A stretch of DNA of 64,000 bases. It comes from Allium sativum. Taxonomy: Eukaryota; Streptophyta; Magnoliopsida; Asparagales; Amaryllidaceae. The DNA lies in NCBI GenBank assembly GCA_030737875.1, contig CM060918.1, forward strand, positions 768,918,552-768,982,551, in the 5' to 3' direction. Below are positions 45,414 to 58,790 of this stretch, piece by piece (positions within the stretch are counted from its first letter, which is position 1; every line of letters starts with the position of its first letter). The position numbers and the translations under genes are program-made. The notes under the pieces were generated by a model. The model saw nothing but the letters and a program-made list of their open reading frames with translations, was not told the DNA's origin and made no database searches.

Positions 45414-46326
45414 CAAGCGGGAGATAAGGGGAAGAGTTCCCTTTTCTTTTTTTTTTTTATTTATTTAATTATTATATTTTGCAAAAAGGTTTGACTTTTA
45501 CATATGACCTCGAAACGAGGCCTCCCGCCTGTCGCCCATAGCGTTTTACCCCTATTCCGAACACAATGGGATATGTATCGCAAGCTGATTTGATCGTTAC
45601 AATCAGTTTCCTTTTGAATTTTCATTTAAATCATTATATTGAATTTTAAACGCACATTTCAAATTACCGGGGTCACGTACTAACTAGAAAAATTCTAGAA
45701 AAATAATTTCTAGCTTCGTATTGACGATACGGTCCTAACAAAACTAGTTTCGTCGAATTCTGAGACCGTTTGAAAAATGGCCAATTTCCAGTCGATTAAA
45801 ATCAACGAAAACTGGTCAAACGCGTTTTCTTTTGCCACGCTCACATATTGATTCGAAAAATTATGAAATTTGAAATCTAGCAATAACTTGACACTGCGGA
45901 TCTAACAAAAGTGGTTTCGTCGAAATCCGAGGTCATCTGCAAAATGTCCATTTTTAAGGGCCTGAATTCCATAGCGACTATTCAGAATTTTCAACTGGAC
46001 ATATCTTTTGATTCCCGCTATCAAATTTCGATTGGTCGGATTCTTTAGAAAGATATTACCAATTAGATTCCATTATTTTTGGTTTCACTAAAATCTGGAT
46101 TGTTTTGCACCCGGTATATTCAATTGAAGTTTGAAATCGAATTATCGAACTACCGCGCCATTTTCAATTCTATATATAATTATAATTAATTATATTCGTT
46201 TTCCAATGTCGATTCAAACTCAGTTTTCATCGCCATTATCTAAAATATTTATTTTAAATATTTAAAATCCATTATTTTAGCCAATTAAAAATTTTTAAAT
46301 TGGTTCAGATTTTCTGGGTCGTTACA

Positions 46327-46480
46327 CATCGGACACCGAATACAGAACGCAAGGTACACATCCTGGTTTTCATCCAAACATCGGACACCGTATATACCTT
46401 ATTCACAAACACAAGCTAAGTATCTCCCGGTTAACATCCAAACTCGGACACCAAATACAAAGCACGAAGTATATACCTTT
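46327..46480 (-). repeat. Three degenerate copies of GGTGTCCGA-TTTGGATG beside E3
   Basis: Minus strand GGTGTCCGATG, GGTGTCCGATGTTTGGATG and GGTGTCCGAGTTTGGATG at about 60-90 bp spacing, the last followed by TTAACCGGGAGATACTTAG. The left flank of E3 (TCTGGATGTTAGCAGGGAG) looks like another copy. Confidence 0.6.
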
Positions 46481-47554
46481 CTTTATTCACGGGTTACTCG
46501 AATCTCAGTAACAAATAATTTCATTTCATATCTTGAAGTTATACATCATTTTGAATTATTAATTTTCAAATCAACTGTTACTTTGTTTTTCGAACATTTC
46601 AAAATCTTGGGATTCAAGTCGTCGACATTTCTTTTCAAAAAAATCCAGGTTTCCCATAGATTTATCAAATTAAGGCAAAGGATTCAGGAATAAAACTGAA
46701 TAGTTAAAAAAATCAGGCACGAATAGATCGAATGATAAGCGAATGGGGACGACTGGTCAAGAGAAAAACTAAACGTGTCAACGAGCGAAGGGACAAAAAT
46801 TATTGTCAAACATTTGCTCTATTTCAATTTTATTGAAATTATTCCTTATAACAACTCATTAGAAAAAAAAATAAGTTATGGAATTTTAGGACTTGAATTT
46901 TTTTAACATTCAGATTTATGGAAAATTTCAGCAGTACCTCCCCTGCACGGTTCTATCAGGAAAATTTTCCTGTACACAAAACAACAACCAAAAAATGAAA
47001 TATACATCTCATCTATACGATGAGGCATCCCTAATCAGGGTACAAATAAAACAAAAACACAAATATGGTATGAGATTGAAGATGGGTACCTTATACTAGC
47101 GTTGATAAGCATGTTTGCTTAATTTATAACATGTAGTGCACAAGCGAGCTTTCATGCGAAGCGCATGCAACGGCTTCCTACTAAAACACTTAACAAACAA
47201 TGAGAATCTTGTACATATATAACAAAACTTAATATATATATATATATATATACATATAAAGCATAAGTAAGCATGATATGTAAACTTCGGTATACATGAA
47301 ATAAGATTTATCAACAAAAGCAAATGGCCTGTTTGAATATAAACTCGTTTCATCCTTTTAAACGTCCATATTAATGTCATTCCTTTGCACTTTTATGTTT
47401 ATCTCCTCCTCTTCGATTGATATCATTTTATTCCCTTATAATGGTTTCAAACATCCCATTTTATATAAATTCTGTTATATAAGATTTCATTTCAAATCAA
47501 TTTTCTTCTGAAACAGTAATTTTCGAATTTACTATAATTTCTATATATACATCT

Positions 47555-47591
<37 letters not shown>

Positions 47592-49628
47592 GAACAAAAT
47601 TTCATATTCAAAATCAAGGACTTCAAAATTTCCAATTTACAAATCAATTAAATTTTCCACAATCGATTGGAATTCCAACATCCTTTCATATATAGTACTA
47701 CATTTCGAATCACATTCATATCAATACCCATCTACATAAATTTTCCAAACCTCATTTCAAGTATGTCATTCTCATATAAATCCATTATATTCCAAATCAA
47801 AAAATTTCGAATCCCATACTTATATAATTCATATATATAAGTTTCTAATTTCATATCAAAGTATTCGTATATCGTTAATCCTCAAGATTTCCTTTTTAAG
47901 GACAAATTAAATTAATTTCAAAACAATTCAAGTACTCAATATCTTTCAAAATTTAAATCCACATTTACATATTTGATTCATTATCAGTATTCATATTCAA
48001 TTTGGATTTTGCATTACGATTATTGATATTCAATTGAGTATTTACATTCAATCACTTTGGATCTTAATTTGTTCGGATTGGATATATACGTTTATCAAAA
48101 TAACTAAGTTACATAAAAGTAATTTTTTTTTGAAAATAATAGCTTGATGTAAAATTAACTTGAATAAATAGATAGATTTTTAAAATGGGTTTGAAACAAA
48201 TAGACATGCTTTGTAAAATAACTAGCTTAATATACAATAGACTTAAATAAACAGATAGATTTGGAAAATAAGTTAAATGAGTATATAGGTTTTGCAAATG
48301 GTTTAAAATAAATAAGTTTTGGATAAGTAAGTTTGAAAATTTTGTTTGAAAACAAAGAAAATTAAGCTTATAACAATATAATTTAAATAAAATAAATTAA
48401 TCTAATACCATGATTTCAATAATAGTTTTATAATGAATACTAATCCAATCCGAATCAAACCTCCAAAATTCAAAGTCTTAATTGTTGTCAATTCCCATTT
48501 CGAGAATAGCTCAATTTAACTTCAGATTTAGTTCATTTACATTTCGAGTTGGACCCAAGGTTCAAATTAGCCCATTACTTAAGTTTCCATTTCATTTTTT
48601 ATTTCAATTAAGTTCGAACATAAATTTCAATTTCAATTTTATTCCACATCGAACTAATTTCCCAAATTCCCATTCATATTTGATTTCCTTTAAGCTTATA
48701 AACATATAACTCAATATTTTAAATTTCACTTCACATAATCAAATTTATTCAACATGTCAAAAAATCGAACTTCTACTCAATTCATTGGAAATTTAAATTC
48801 GGTCGTTTTCTTCGAGATATTCATTTGGAGGGATACATATTTTATTCTCTCAATACAATAGGATTTCATTATTCAACTCATACCTGAGAGTCAACTCCGG
48901 ACTATATTTATTTTCCCAATCATTCACAAATATATATATATATATATACACACACATAATCATATATCCAAAAATATTGCAGAATCAAATACTCATTTGA
49001 AAAGGTTACATTATTCGAATAGTCAAAAAATATCTCTTTAAACAAATTATTTTAGGAATATTTCCACACGTCGATTCGCTACTTGGATCTAGAATATATA
49101 TATCTCAACAATTTGTTTCCAAATACAATTCTAAATATTAGAAATCGATTTGAAAATTTGGAAACCAAATTCTCAATTTAAATATTTTTTTGAAATTTGA
49201 CTTTTAAATAAATTTAACAAAGCAAGACAAAGGAGGGTTCAGGAACAAGGTTTGACAGTTTCAAGATTTTAGCACGATAATTGAATAGATAGCAAAAGAT
49301 GACGACGGGTCAAAGGAAGGCAAAATATATCAACAAACGAAGGGAAAGTTTTATATTTTAAACACATTCATTGCTTGTTCAAATTTTATTCAGATTCTTC
49401 CAAATTTCATCTCAATTCGTTTGCAATTCAATTTATACATTACAAGCAATGAATATGTCTCCTATTTAAATTTCGCTTATCTATTCCAATTCATATTTAT
49501 TTTTTCAAAATATTTTTTAGAATTTATCAAAACATTTTCAAACACTTATCTATACGGTTTCAAGTATTTCACGACGATTAGATTGAAACCATACAGTCAT
49601 CCCACTTTTAAAACTCGAAAATAAATAT

Positions 49629-49653
49629 CTGATGACGATGTATCAATCATCAG
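49629..49653 (-). other. Stem-loop HP1 in E4
   Basis: CTGATGA (49629-49635) and TCATCAG (49647-49653) with a different loop from E2 and E5. ATTTATTTTCGAGTTT follows on the minus strand, as in E2. Confidence 0.6.
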
Positions 49654-49985
49654 AATCATCCTCGGGCGACTAGAGTGTGGTTCTATATCTATCTAGTATA
49701 TATTGGACTTTGTATATACGTTGATCAGACATATACTCAAAATCCGTACGTACTCGATAGTCCAATCTCGACGTCAACAAAATATTTAAAACTCCTTATC
49801 GAAACTAAATTTCAAAAATAATTCCGCTTTTCAAATTGATTTATTTAATTTCAAAATAATTTTATATTTTCAAATTGCGCTCTCTGTATAGTAATTCTTG
49901 TGTCAGTTCCACTCATTCTAGAGTATTGCAACTCTATCTCTAATGAGTTTTTAAACATGATAAGCTAAGATTTGTCAAACCTGCC

Positions 49986-49995
49986 TCGGATACCA
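49986..49995 (-). other. E4 primer-binding site
   Basis: Minus strand TGGTATCCGA, 2 bp after the LTR end; one change from TGGTATCAGA in the first eight bases. Confidence 0.7.
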
Positions 49996-50990
49996 ACTGC
50001 AATGACTAGCCATTTTTAACGTCCTGAATCGGTGATTAAACCGACTTAAGACGCCCAAAATGGCTAATCGTTATTAACTTATCGAGTTTAATAGAAAAAG
50101 CACACAGAATCACAGTAGATATTAATTGCAGTAGAATAAAATTTTACATAAATTATCAGAGTTTTACAAAATATTTTGTACAGTAGAAGATTCAATATAA
50201 AGTATACATAAGTTTTAAAAGAATAAATTTACATTCAGACAAGCCTTGCGTGCGCATATGCGTCTTCATGTTCCTATCCAATTTTGCGAGCTGAAATCCT
50301 TTAAGCCAGGGACACTTAGGACCTGACCCGAGCATTTCATGCAAAACACAGGTGATAACCCCAAACTTCCACAGAATGAAAGTAAGGAATAATCATTTGG
50401 AATACAACATAAATACAATAATACAGATCACAGGTACAACATAGCATAGGAAAACTATAGAATAACAACATCATGGAAGCGGAAATATGAATGTCATCAA
50501 CCACAGAATTCCACAGTCATAGAGTCCTAAATTATTACATCAAGTTTCAGCAAAAGGAAATAAGTTTTCAATTTCAAAATAGAACAACTGGAAATAAAAT
50601 AAGTTTGGACGTCTGAAAGTCTAAAGATAAAATGTAACAAAAGATAAATGATAGATAGTCTTCGTAGCTCCAAATCATCACCTCAACTAAGCAACTCCAA
50701 GAAAGCTCCAAAGACAACAACTCCAAGGAAAGTGAAACCTGTTACTTGGCTAACCGTGTGGAAAAGAGGGCACCCGAGTTTGCAAAGGTGAAAACAAACT
50801 ACGAGTCAGTCATGGGACTAGTGTGAGAATTCTTAACTACTCTAACTAATAGTAATAAAGCAAATCCAAAGACCACGCCGCTAACGCGGAATGGGTTTAT
50901 TTCAAATGGACTGCCGTACATAATTTAAGGTGACATAACAAATAAATAAGTGAATCGTAAAACAACACAATGCTTTTGGAAAAATGGAAT

Positions 50991-51060
50991 CACCATAAGA
51001 CTCAAGTCCCATCACACAATGCAACGCAAACCAGAGGATAGAGTTTTACCTTATGATGAT
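50991..51060 (-). other. Stem-loop HP2 in E4
   Basis: TCACCATAAG (50991-51000) faces CTTATGATGA (51051-51060). As minus-strand RNA it pairs over 10 positions with one G-U. Three stem positions differ from E1 yet pairing is kept; the loop is nearly the same. Confidence 0.7.
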
Positions 51061-52559
51061 TAAACATGCTAAATACGATAAATACGAATCTACTATTATC
51101 ATTAGTGTATATAAAAACATTTCAAAATAAATGTATCAATCCTAGGAAGCATAGTACCCCATACTACTATGCCTCCATACTAGTAATACAATCAAATTCG
51201 TAGGGTCGTATTTGGAATTTGGTTTCCATCACGAGTCAAGGCTAGGGAGGAGCTCCTTACCGATTCGAGACACTCTAGCTAATGTCTCAGGAACCCCCGC
51301 AGTGAACCCTTGGAAAGCTGCAGGGCCGGTCCACACATATGATTTTGCAGATTAATTAGTTATTCCTGAACACACGTTCCCCGATCCTATAGGAACTATC
51401 ATCCGAGGCGCCTCATTCCATCATCCACATAAATAAAATGTTGGGCCGTGTAAACCCAAACACTACTTCTAGCTAGAAAGAAACGTGCTGCTCTCCCTGC
51501 GTTCCCTTCTCCCGTTTTAGACTCAACCGGGTTGTGAGGCTCGTGAAGCTACGTAATACACAAAGCTATACTTATTCAAGCTATGCTTTGATCGTCACCA
51601 CAAGGTTCTGCTTTTCAACAAGAAACCTTGATCATTGCATCTTGTTATGCCACACTGCCAATCCATATCATACTATTAATCTTTTGCCAAAATATACAAA
51701 AGGGTGTAAAGCAAGAGAATAAATTCTCCGCTACCAAACATTCATACATTCGGCAGAAAATTAATAAATACAATATAAAAGAGTTCAATGCCGGACACAC
51801 ATTCCATTTATAAGCCCATTCTGGGTCTGAACGAAACTGGAGATACTCTCGTCCCGTATGTCCAGTACGGAAAGGAGGTACCCGCATATCCGTGAAATCA
51901 ACATGTACGTTTAGGCAATTACCCTGACCCTTGAATTGGGAGCAAGTCAATTCAGGGTCTTGATCGTTGTCCATTCAAGGGAAGATTTACGGTCTTCATT
52001 CGCCATCTTCAAACTTCGATTTTTAACATCGTTTGATTACTTGGAATGAGATTAAATTCAGACTTTCCAAATAATTCTCGCATATATAATTTGAAAAACC
52101 ATTTTTACATCGTTACATTATTTTGTAATGATTAATTCTTATTTTTAATTATTTGAAATAATTAAATTTTTATTTAACGACGCTTCTGGTCAATGGGCGA
52201 CTCTGGCGCTGTTTTCAACCAATTTTGATTTACACATTTCTCAAAATCTAACAGTTGGATTTTAACGTGTTTACATCGTTGGAAAGATCTTCCCAAAACG
52301 GTCCTAACGGTTTCAGTTTTGGGAAAATCTGACGGTCAGATCTTTTGATATAGTCGTTTAAAGTACGATTTCAAAATGCGAACTACCGCGCTCGATTCGT
52401 TTAATTTTAATTATATTTATATATAAATATAAAACATTCAACCATAATAACGTCGTTCGATTTAACAATGTCTTAAACAACTACCGATCTCCATTCAATT
52501 TTAATTCATTTAGAAATGAAGATAATATTTCAACATTTTAAATACATTCTTTTATTCCT

Positions 52560-52980
52560 TTATTTACATTAAAATGTAAATTATAATTCAACGATGAATC
52601 CTTCCTTTTATTTCTTTCCTTTACATAAAAATGTAAATTCTAATTCAACGTTACATTTCATTCCTCTTTATTCTCATATTTACATAAAGATGTAAATTCT
52701 ATTTCAATGTTGAATTCATTTTTTTTATTCTTATATTTACATAAAAATGTAAATTATAATTCAACGATGAATCCTTCCTTTTATTTCTTTCCTTTACATA
52801 AAAATGTAAATTCTAATTAAACGTTACATTTCATTCCACTTTATTCTTATATTTACATAAAGATGTAAATTCTATTTCAATGTTGAATTCATTTTTTTTA
52901 TTCTTATATTTACATAAAAATGTAAATTATAATTCGACGATGAATCCTTCCTTTTATTTCTTTTAATTACACTGTAAAAT
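52560..52980. repeat. 173-bp tandem repeat in E4 LTR
   Basis: GATGAATCCTTCCTTTTATT starts at 52593, 52766 and 52939. Each unit contains three TTTACATnAAAATGTAAA palindromes. Confidence 0.85.
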
Positions 52981-53710
52981 CTCCCTTTTTAATTACATTA
53001 AAAATGTGATTAACAATATGGTAAAAAAAATTCTATCTTTTTAATATTACAACAAAAATGTAACTTACATTACAACGTCAAATCCTTCTTTCTACTTACA
53101 TTAAAAACGTAATTATCATTATGGTGAAAATTTCTATCTTTTTATAAATTACATAAAAATGTACTTTTGATTACAATGCTCAATTCTTCTTTTTAATTAC
53201 ATTAAAAATGTAATTAACATTACATGTCTAATCTTGCTTTTTAATTTGCAATGTAAATTTTACACTTTAATTACACATAAAATGTACTTTTCTTGACTAT
53301 GCAAATTCTTATTCTTTCATTACATATAAAAATTCAGATTTTATTTTCAATGCAAATTCTTTTTCTTTAATTACATATAAAATTGTAATTTTATTTACGG
53401 TGTAAAATCTTATCCTTTAATTACATATAAAAATGTAATTTTTAATTTACAATGTAAATTCTACTTCTTTAATTACATATAAAATTGTAATTTTATTTAC
53501 ATGTAAATTCTTACTCTTTGATTACATATAAAAATGTAACTTCCTTTACAAAGTAAATTCTCATCCTTTAATTACATATAAAAATGTAATTTTTAATTTA
53601 TGATGTAAATTCTACTCTTAAGTTACATAATAAAAATGTACCTTTAATTTACAATGTAAATTCTCCTCTTTAATTACATAAAAAAAAATGTAATTTCTTT
53701 TACGGTGTAA

Positions 53711-54205
53711 TATCCTACTTTAATTACATTAAAAATAATGTAATTTCTTTTACGATGTAAAATCATACTTTAATTACATTAAAAATAATGTAATTTCTTT
53801 TACGATGTAAAATCATACTTTAATTACATTAAAAATAATGTAATTTCTTTTAGGATGTAAAATCATACTTTAATTACATTAAAAATAATGTAATTTCTTT
53901 TAGGATGTAAAATCATACTTTAATTACATTAAAAATAATGTGATTTCTTTTACGATGAAATATCATACTTTAATTACATTAAAAATAATGTAATTTCTTT
54001 TACGACGTAAAATCATACTTTAATTACATTAAAAATAATGTAATTTCTTTTACGACGAAATATCATACTTTAATTACATTAAAAATAATGTAATTTCTTT
54101 TACGATGTAAAATCATACTTTAATTACATTAAAAATAATATAATTTCTTTTACGATGTAAAATCATACTTTAATTACATTAAAAATAATGTAATTTCTTT
54201 TACGT
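53711..54205. repeat. 50-bp tandem repeat, ten units, in E4 LTR
   Basis: Exact 50-bp period from 53711. Each unit has TAATTACATT...AATGTAATTT, an inverted repeat, followed by TTTTACGATGTAAAATCAT. Units differ by one to three bases. Shorter TTACATATAAAATGTAA-type units fill 52980-53710. Confidence 0.93.
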
Positions 54206-55172
54206 ACAAATTCTGATTTTTTTCTTTTAACAAAAAGTAAATCCTTTCCATACCGTCATCTTTACTTTTCATTTTCAAAAAAAATTGAATCTTTTCATTT
54301 TCAATAAAAATTGAATCTTTTCATTTTTAATAAACAAATCAATTCAAGATCTATGAATTATACCATAAGTTAGATCTTCACTCTAATACAGGATATGTAC
54401 GTGAACTAAATAAGATAGATCTGCATAACAGAAAAGTAGATCTAGGGGGTAGAAGCATGGTTCTATATTTTAGATCCAACTAGAAAGTTGTAATTGGCAT
54501 TCATGTGTATGAAACAAATATGATTTCAGATCTATCATTATCAATAACTAGAAATGTGGTCATACAACATCCCAAAACAAATCAACACATAATCATAAAT
54601 CACAAATTAGAACTACCCACATATACAACATGATTTATGAGCGGGCAATATAATTAAGTTAATTATTAGTTATTTAAATCAGAATACTCACTTTGATTTA
54701 AGCAGAATTACATACATATATAAATTTTAAAGGCGAGAACAATAATCAATTATTTATAAAAAGAAAATATAGGATTTCTCACATTGCTTTGAAGCGGTTC
54801 GGATCTAATTTTGCTGAAAGTTGTAACTGACTCCAAATCACTTTTAATCAGTTCTGAAATGTAGATCTCGTCGCCACGATTCCAATGCAACTGGAATTTC
54901 TGAATTTTGAGTTCGTATGAGAAAGTTATGATTTTTAAAAATTAAATGAATTAGCGATGGTAATTTAGTGTTGCAAACCTTTAAATTGTATAACCCGTGT
55001 TTTCTCAGTTTTGTTCAATTCTTTGAATCCAAATAACTCGAGCTACGGTCAACGGTTTGAGGGGCCGTTTGTTGGAGGTGGACCACCTAGGAGTGGCGTA
55101 CGTGCGCCAGGGAGATGGAGGGGTGTGGCGGCTCTGTGTGGGCCCGGCGGAGCTTCGAACGCCGTGCGTTCT

Positions 55173-55336
55173 TGTAATGACCCGCATTGGCAGAGGAATT
55201 ATAATTAATTTATTTAATTTTGTAAATAGTGATATAGTGAATTAAAAGGCCGTGGAATTAAATAATGATGAATATTTAATTAAAATAATAAATTAAATAA
55301 TATATTTAATTATAAATTAATCAGAATTGGCGATAT
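55173..55336 (+). mobile_element. E6: first 164 bp of a plus-strand LTR, cut by E5
   Basis: TGTAATGACCCGC and the following 160 bp match the start of the E5 LTR read on the minus strand (61729 leftward) with moderate divergence, so this is a relative of E5 in opposite orientation. E5 interrupts it at 55337; the rest must lie to the right of the window. Confidence 0.75.
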
Positions 55337-55811
55337 TGTAACGACCCGGATTTTGAGCGACTTTGGTTATCGACATAAGCTCGATGTCGATAACCAAAAC
55401 ATCAAAAAATCCCGGTAATTAATGAAAGAAATTAGAAGGTGAGAATAGATAAGATAGAAACTTAGAATAGAAGAAGAAGAAGAAGAACACAACATCAGAG
55501 TAACACGAACCTCACAGCGGAATGAATAACATATAATAGATAACATAACTTTGAAATATAACAGTTATGTATACAATAGCACTTATCAGAGTACAGCACT
55601 TACAACACAGCAGAAATAAACTATAGCTATATGATCCAGAAGCCTCCTGCTCCAGCTCTTCGAGTATATCTGTAAAATCCTGACTACTTGACTGCCCGTA
55701 CAAATTTAGGCACCCAAGAGTTTAGGGAAAACAACAAAGTAAACTCCGGGTCAGTCATAGGACTGGTGTGAGTAAAATAGTTTAAACAGGTATATGAACA
55801 AGTAAACGATA

Positions 55812-55859
55812 TCTCATAAGACCACGCCGCAGAACAGAACGGGTTTTTCCCTTATGAGA
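55812..55859 (-). other. Stem-loop HP2 in E5 3' LTR
   Basis: TCTCATAAG (55812-55820) and CTTATGAGA (55851-55859), perfect 9 bp. Compared with E2 (ATAGTAAG/CTTACTAT) three pairs differ with both sides changed. The 5' LTR has the same at about 63709-63756. Confidence 0.7.
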
Positions 55860-57629
55860 ATCCAAAATATCTTTATATCAAAAACCTTTTGATATTATAA
55901 TAATGTCTGTGTACAAATAGATATCAACCAGCAGAAACGCTTTCATCTCACGTTCTACATATATAGTATACAATCAAAATCGCAAGTACGTATTGGGTAA
56001 TGGATTTCCAACTATGACAAGGTATGGAACCACCTTCCGATCAGTGTACTCTAGGAACGATACACTAGAGTTCAACAAGAACATCTTGTAACTCAACCAC
56101 ACATGACCGACCACTCATTTCGCTTGAGTGTATCGAATGTATATCACCAACGGTTGGGATCAGCAACCGTTCCCGTATATATATGGGACAACATTGATAG
56201 ATTAAAAGAAGCAAATGAATATTCTCTAGATAGGTGATTATACACCCTACTTCGGTGCGACCGACTTAGCCATGCTGCCTGCCCGATTTCTGTCATTTAC
56301 TGGTTGATGAGGCTAGAAGCTACGCTTTATCATCACATCAGATTCACTTCGAATGCCACATTGTCAGATCCATCAGAATCACTAATTGACGTCTACAACC
56401 ATACATTACGTGTCAGCTAAAAGAAGATTCCTTCTCCGCTTCCACTCTTGGTATAGTTGAAGAAATCAATGTACGTGACCGTCTGGAAATACTATGTCAG
56501 ACATCCATCTTCATTCACTTAGAAATGTCACATCGTCATACCCGCCAAATCACAAATTGACTTATCCAAAAATAACACGGGTATACAGCTAAGAGAAACG
56601 AATTCCTCCGCCACCAAACGTGAATACGTTTGAACAGATCAACTTACGCGATCCATTGGATATACTCTGTCAGACCTTCGTCCATACAAGTTGTCCTGGG
56701 ACTGGACAAACCGAAGGCACTATTCTGTAAATAGGATAGCCCTTGCATTTTACTCCGTCTTCAATTATCTTTGGCATATATGATTCGCGACGCTCATGCC
56801 AATACATAGTGGTTCTATGGATAATAATCCAACCGGTCTCTCCATATTAACAACGTTAAAATGGTCAAAAACTTCGATAGTCTGTGAGTTAACTATCAAA
56901 GAAAAACAAGTGTGCAAACAACTATATTATTTCCAGATGGAAATTATATCGAACAAACATCATTTAACATTAATCTCTTTAGTTCATTGATTTACTTATC
57001 TCCTGTTTCCCTATATTCTAAATTCTTATTTTCTTTTATCAGAAAACATTTCTGATTCTCGTTTGGAAAACATTTCCAAAACTCCTTTACGATCAAACCT
57101 TACCATTTCTTAGTTAAGAAGGAAGTCACTCAAGTTGGGGTATAATTACCTCTCAGACCTTAACTGAACAACGTTATAACTTCGAAATGGTCAAAGTTTA
57201 TCTTTTAATCTTTAACAACTTCTTTACGCCTTTCTCGGATTCAATTTTACTAATCCACTTCTATATTTAAAACATTGGTTATAACGATAACGTTATAATC
57301 CCTACTTTCGAATTTTCTAACTTTAATTATAACTTCTATTCTTATTAGTGAATAATTAACCTAACACTTATTTATTTAAATATAAATAAATCTCTATTTA
57401 AACACTGGAAAGTATAAGTACTTTCCCGAATTCGATATAATCGAATTTGCCGATTAACTCTATTCGAGAAATCTCTATTTGATTAACTCTTCTTTGAATA
57501 ACCTATATTCGATTAACTCCTTCTCGAATAAAGGTTATTCGATAATCTCTCTTTGAATAACTAATATTCGATAGCTCTTCCTTTCAAATATTTCATATTA
57601 GAAAATCTCACTTCGATTAAACTATAATC

Positions 57630-57745
57630 GATAACTCCCTTCGATGAACTAACATCGATAACTCCTTTCGATGAAACTAACATCGATAACTCCTTTCGAT
57701 GAAACTACCATCGATAACTCCTTTCGATGAAACTAACATCGATTT
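57630..57745. repeat. 28-bp tandem repeat in E5
   Basis: CGATAACTCCTTTCGATGAA with ACTAACAT, about four units; ATCGAT and TTCGAT cores. Followed to about 57960 by TTGGTTCGACCAATTCGATT-type units. Confidence 0.8.
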
Positions 57746-58384
57746 ATTTAACTCGACGAACTTAACTCGACTAACTTAACTTGACTCGACTAACTCGACT
57801 TACTTGGTTCGACCAATTCGATTCGATTAACTAGGCTCGACTAACTTGACTAACTTAACTCGACTTGCTTGGTTCGACCAATTCGATTCGATTAACTAGG
57901 CTCGACTTACTTGGTTCGACCAATTCGATTCGATTAACTAGGCTCGACTAACTTGGTCGAACCACCCGATCAACTCAACTTATTTAACTTAACTTATTTC
58001 TCAACTCGATCAACTCGATTAACTCCAAACGAATAACTAATATTCGATTAAACTCCATTCGCTTGACTCTAGATCGCAGCGATCACAATGGTTACGCTTG
58101 ACTCCCTCAGGAAACACCCGACCGCCGTAGGCTATTTACAGCCCTGCGAATTACGCTAGCAGTCATACAAGATGGCAACTTACCCTGAATACTATGTTTG
58201 ACTAACTCTATCTCAAATAACTATATTTGATTAACTCTAGTTCGTTTTAACTCTAATCGATTAACTCTAACTAATTAACTCTAACTGGTTAACTCTAACT
58301 GATTAACTCTAACTGGTTAACTCTATTTGACTAACTCGACTTGACTAACCCCTTTCGAATAACATATTCGATTAACTAACTTTA

Positions 58385-58620
58385 GAATACCATATTCGAT
58401 TAACTCCTTTCGAATGTCTATATTCGATTAACTAACTTCGAATACCATATTCGATTAACTCCTTTCGAATGTCTATATTCGATTAACTAACTTCGAATAC
58501 CATATTCGATTAACTCCTTTCGAATGTCTATATTCGATTAACTAACTTCGAATACCATATTCGATTAACTCCTTTCGAATGTCTATATTCGATTAATTAA
58601 CTTCGAATACCATATTCGAT
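58385..58620. repeat. 55-bp tandem repeat in E5
   Basis: Units start at 58385, 58440, 58495 and 58550 with a partial one at 58605: GAATACCATATTCGATTAAC plus CTTTCGAATGTCTATATTCG. Nearly identical units built from TTCGAA/ATTCGAT palindromes. Confidence 0.93.
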
Positions 58621-58790
58621 TTACTTTATTTACTTATAAAGATTTCCTTTTTAACAACGTTTTATTCATTTGAAAAGATTTACTTTTAAATAACGGTTCT
58701 ACACTTTAAAAATGATCTCCTTTTTATAATGTTCCCTTTCCAATTCTATTTGTAAATGGTTTACAAATATTTCCTTTTCAAATTTATTCT

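Larger units (their letters stand above)
40509..46326 (-). mobile_element. E3: 5.8-kb LTR of a LARD-type element (solo LTR or isolated 5' LTR)
   Basis: Minus strand start TGTAACGACCCAGAAAATC (46326), end CGGGTCGTCTCA (40509). The first 700 bp resemble E1 (CTGAACCAATTTAAAAAT and the CGATACGGTCCTAACAA region). No second LTR is in the window. A TGGTATC just past its end (40506-40500) could be a primer site, but the same flank also resembles repeats on the other side, and flanking 5-mers (CACGT, CATCG) do not match. Confidence 0.75.
46327..49997 (-). other. Internal region of LARD E4 (left end undefined)
   Basis: AT-rich 3.7 kb reading leftward from the E4 primer site, with the LARD leader (ATCTCTAATGAG, 49930-49950), HP1, and a weaker copy of the shared module (46905-47100). 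Two related blocks at 46670-46850 and 49220-49410 (CAGGAA, GACGACTGGTCAA/GACGACGGGTCAA, AACGAAGGGA) show an internal duplication. No polypurine tract or 3' LTR of E4 was found, and no ORF above about 95 codons. Confidence 0.6.
50739..54782 (-). other. Predicted leader intron in E4
   Basis: Donor-like GCAAT|GTGAGAAATCC (GT at 54782-54781); acceptor candidates CACGGTTAG (AG at 50751-50750) and AAGTAACAG|GT (AG at 50740-50739). About 4.0 kb. HP3: ACCCGAGTTTG (50772-50782) with CAAACTACGAGT (50795-50806). Confidence 0.45.
49998..55172 (-). mobile_element. E4 5' LTR (3' part visible, cut by E6)
   Basis: Minus strand end is GGCTAGTCATTGCA at 49998. Contains acceptor candidates, HP3, HP2, tandem arrays, donor-like site (54782) and a GC-rich leader (54990-55170) where E6 is inserted. 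The start of the LTR lies beyond the window. Organisation matches E1 and E3. Confidence 0.75.

Noticed and set aside
45131..45416. Overlapping GC-rich ORFs on both strands in E3, proline- or glycine/arginine-rich
   Set aside because: Open in several frames at once because of composition; part of a non-coding leader block.
40509..46326. E3 as the 3' LTR of E4
   Set aside because: LTR ends differ (CGTCTCA versus CATTGCA), bodies do not match, and there is no polypurine tract at 46327.
47220..47256. TA-rich microsatellites (also 25088-25112, 44200-44222, 47560-47586, 48930-48948)
   Set aside because: Ordinary short (TA)n tracts of plant intergenic DNA, without further structure.
53711..54205. 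CRISPR-like regular repeats
   Set aside because: Contiguous 50-bp tandem units without unique spacers in a plant retrotransposon LTR.
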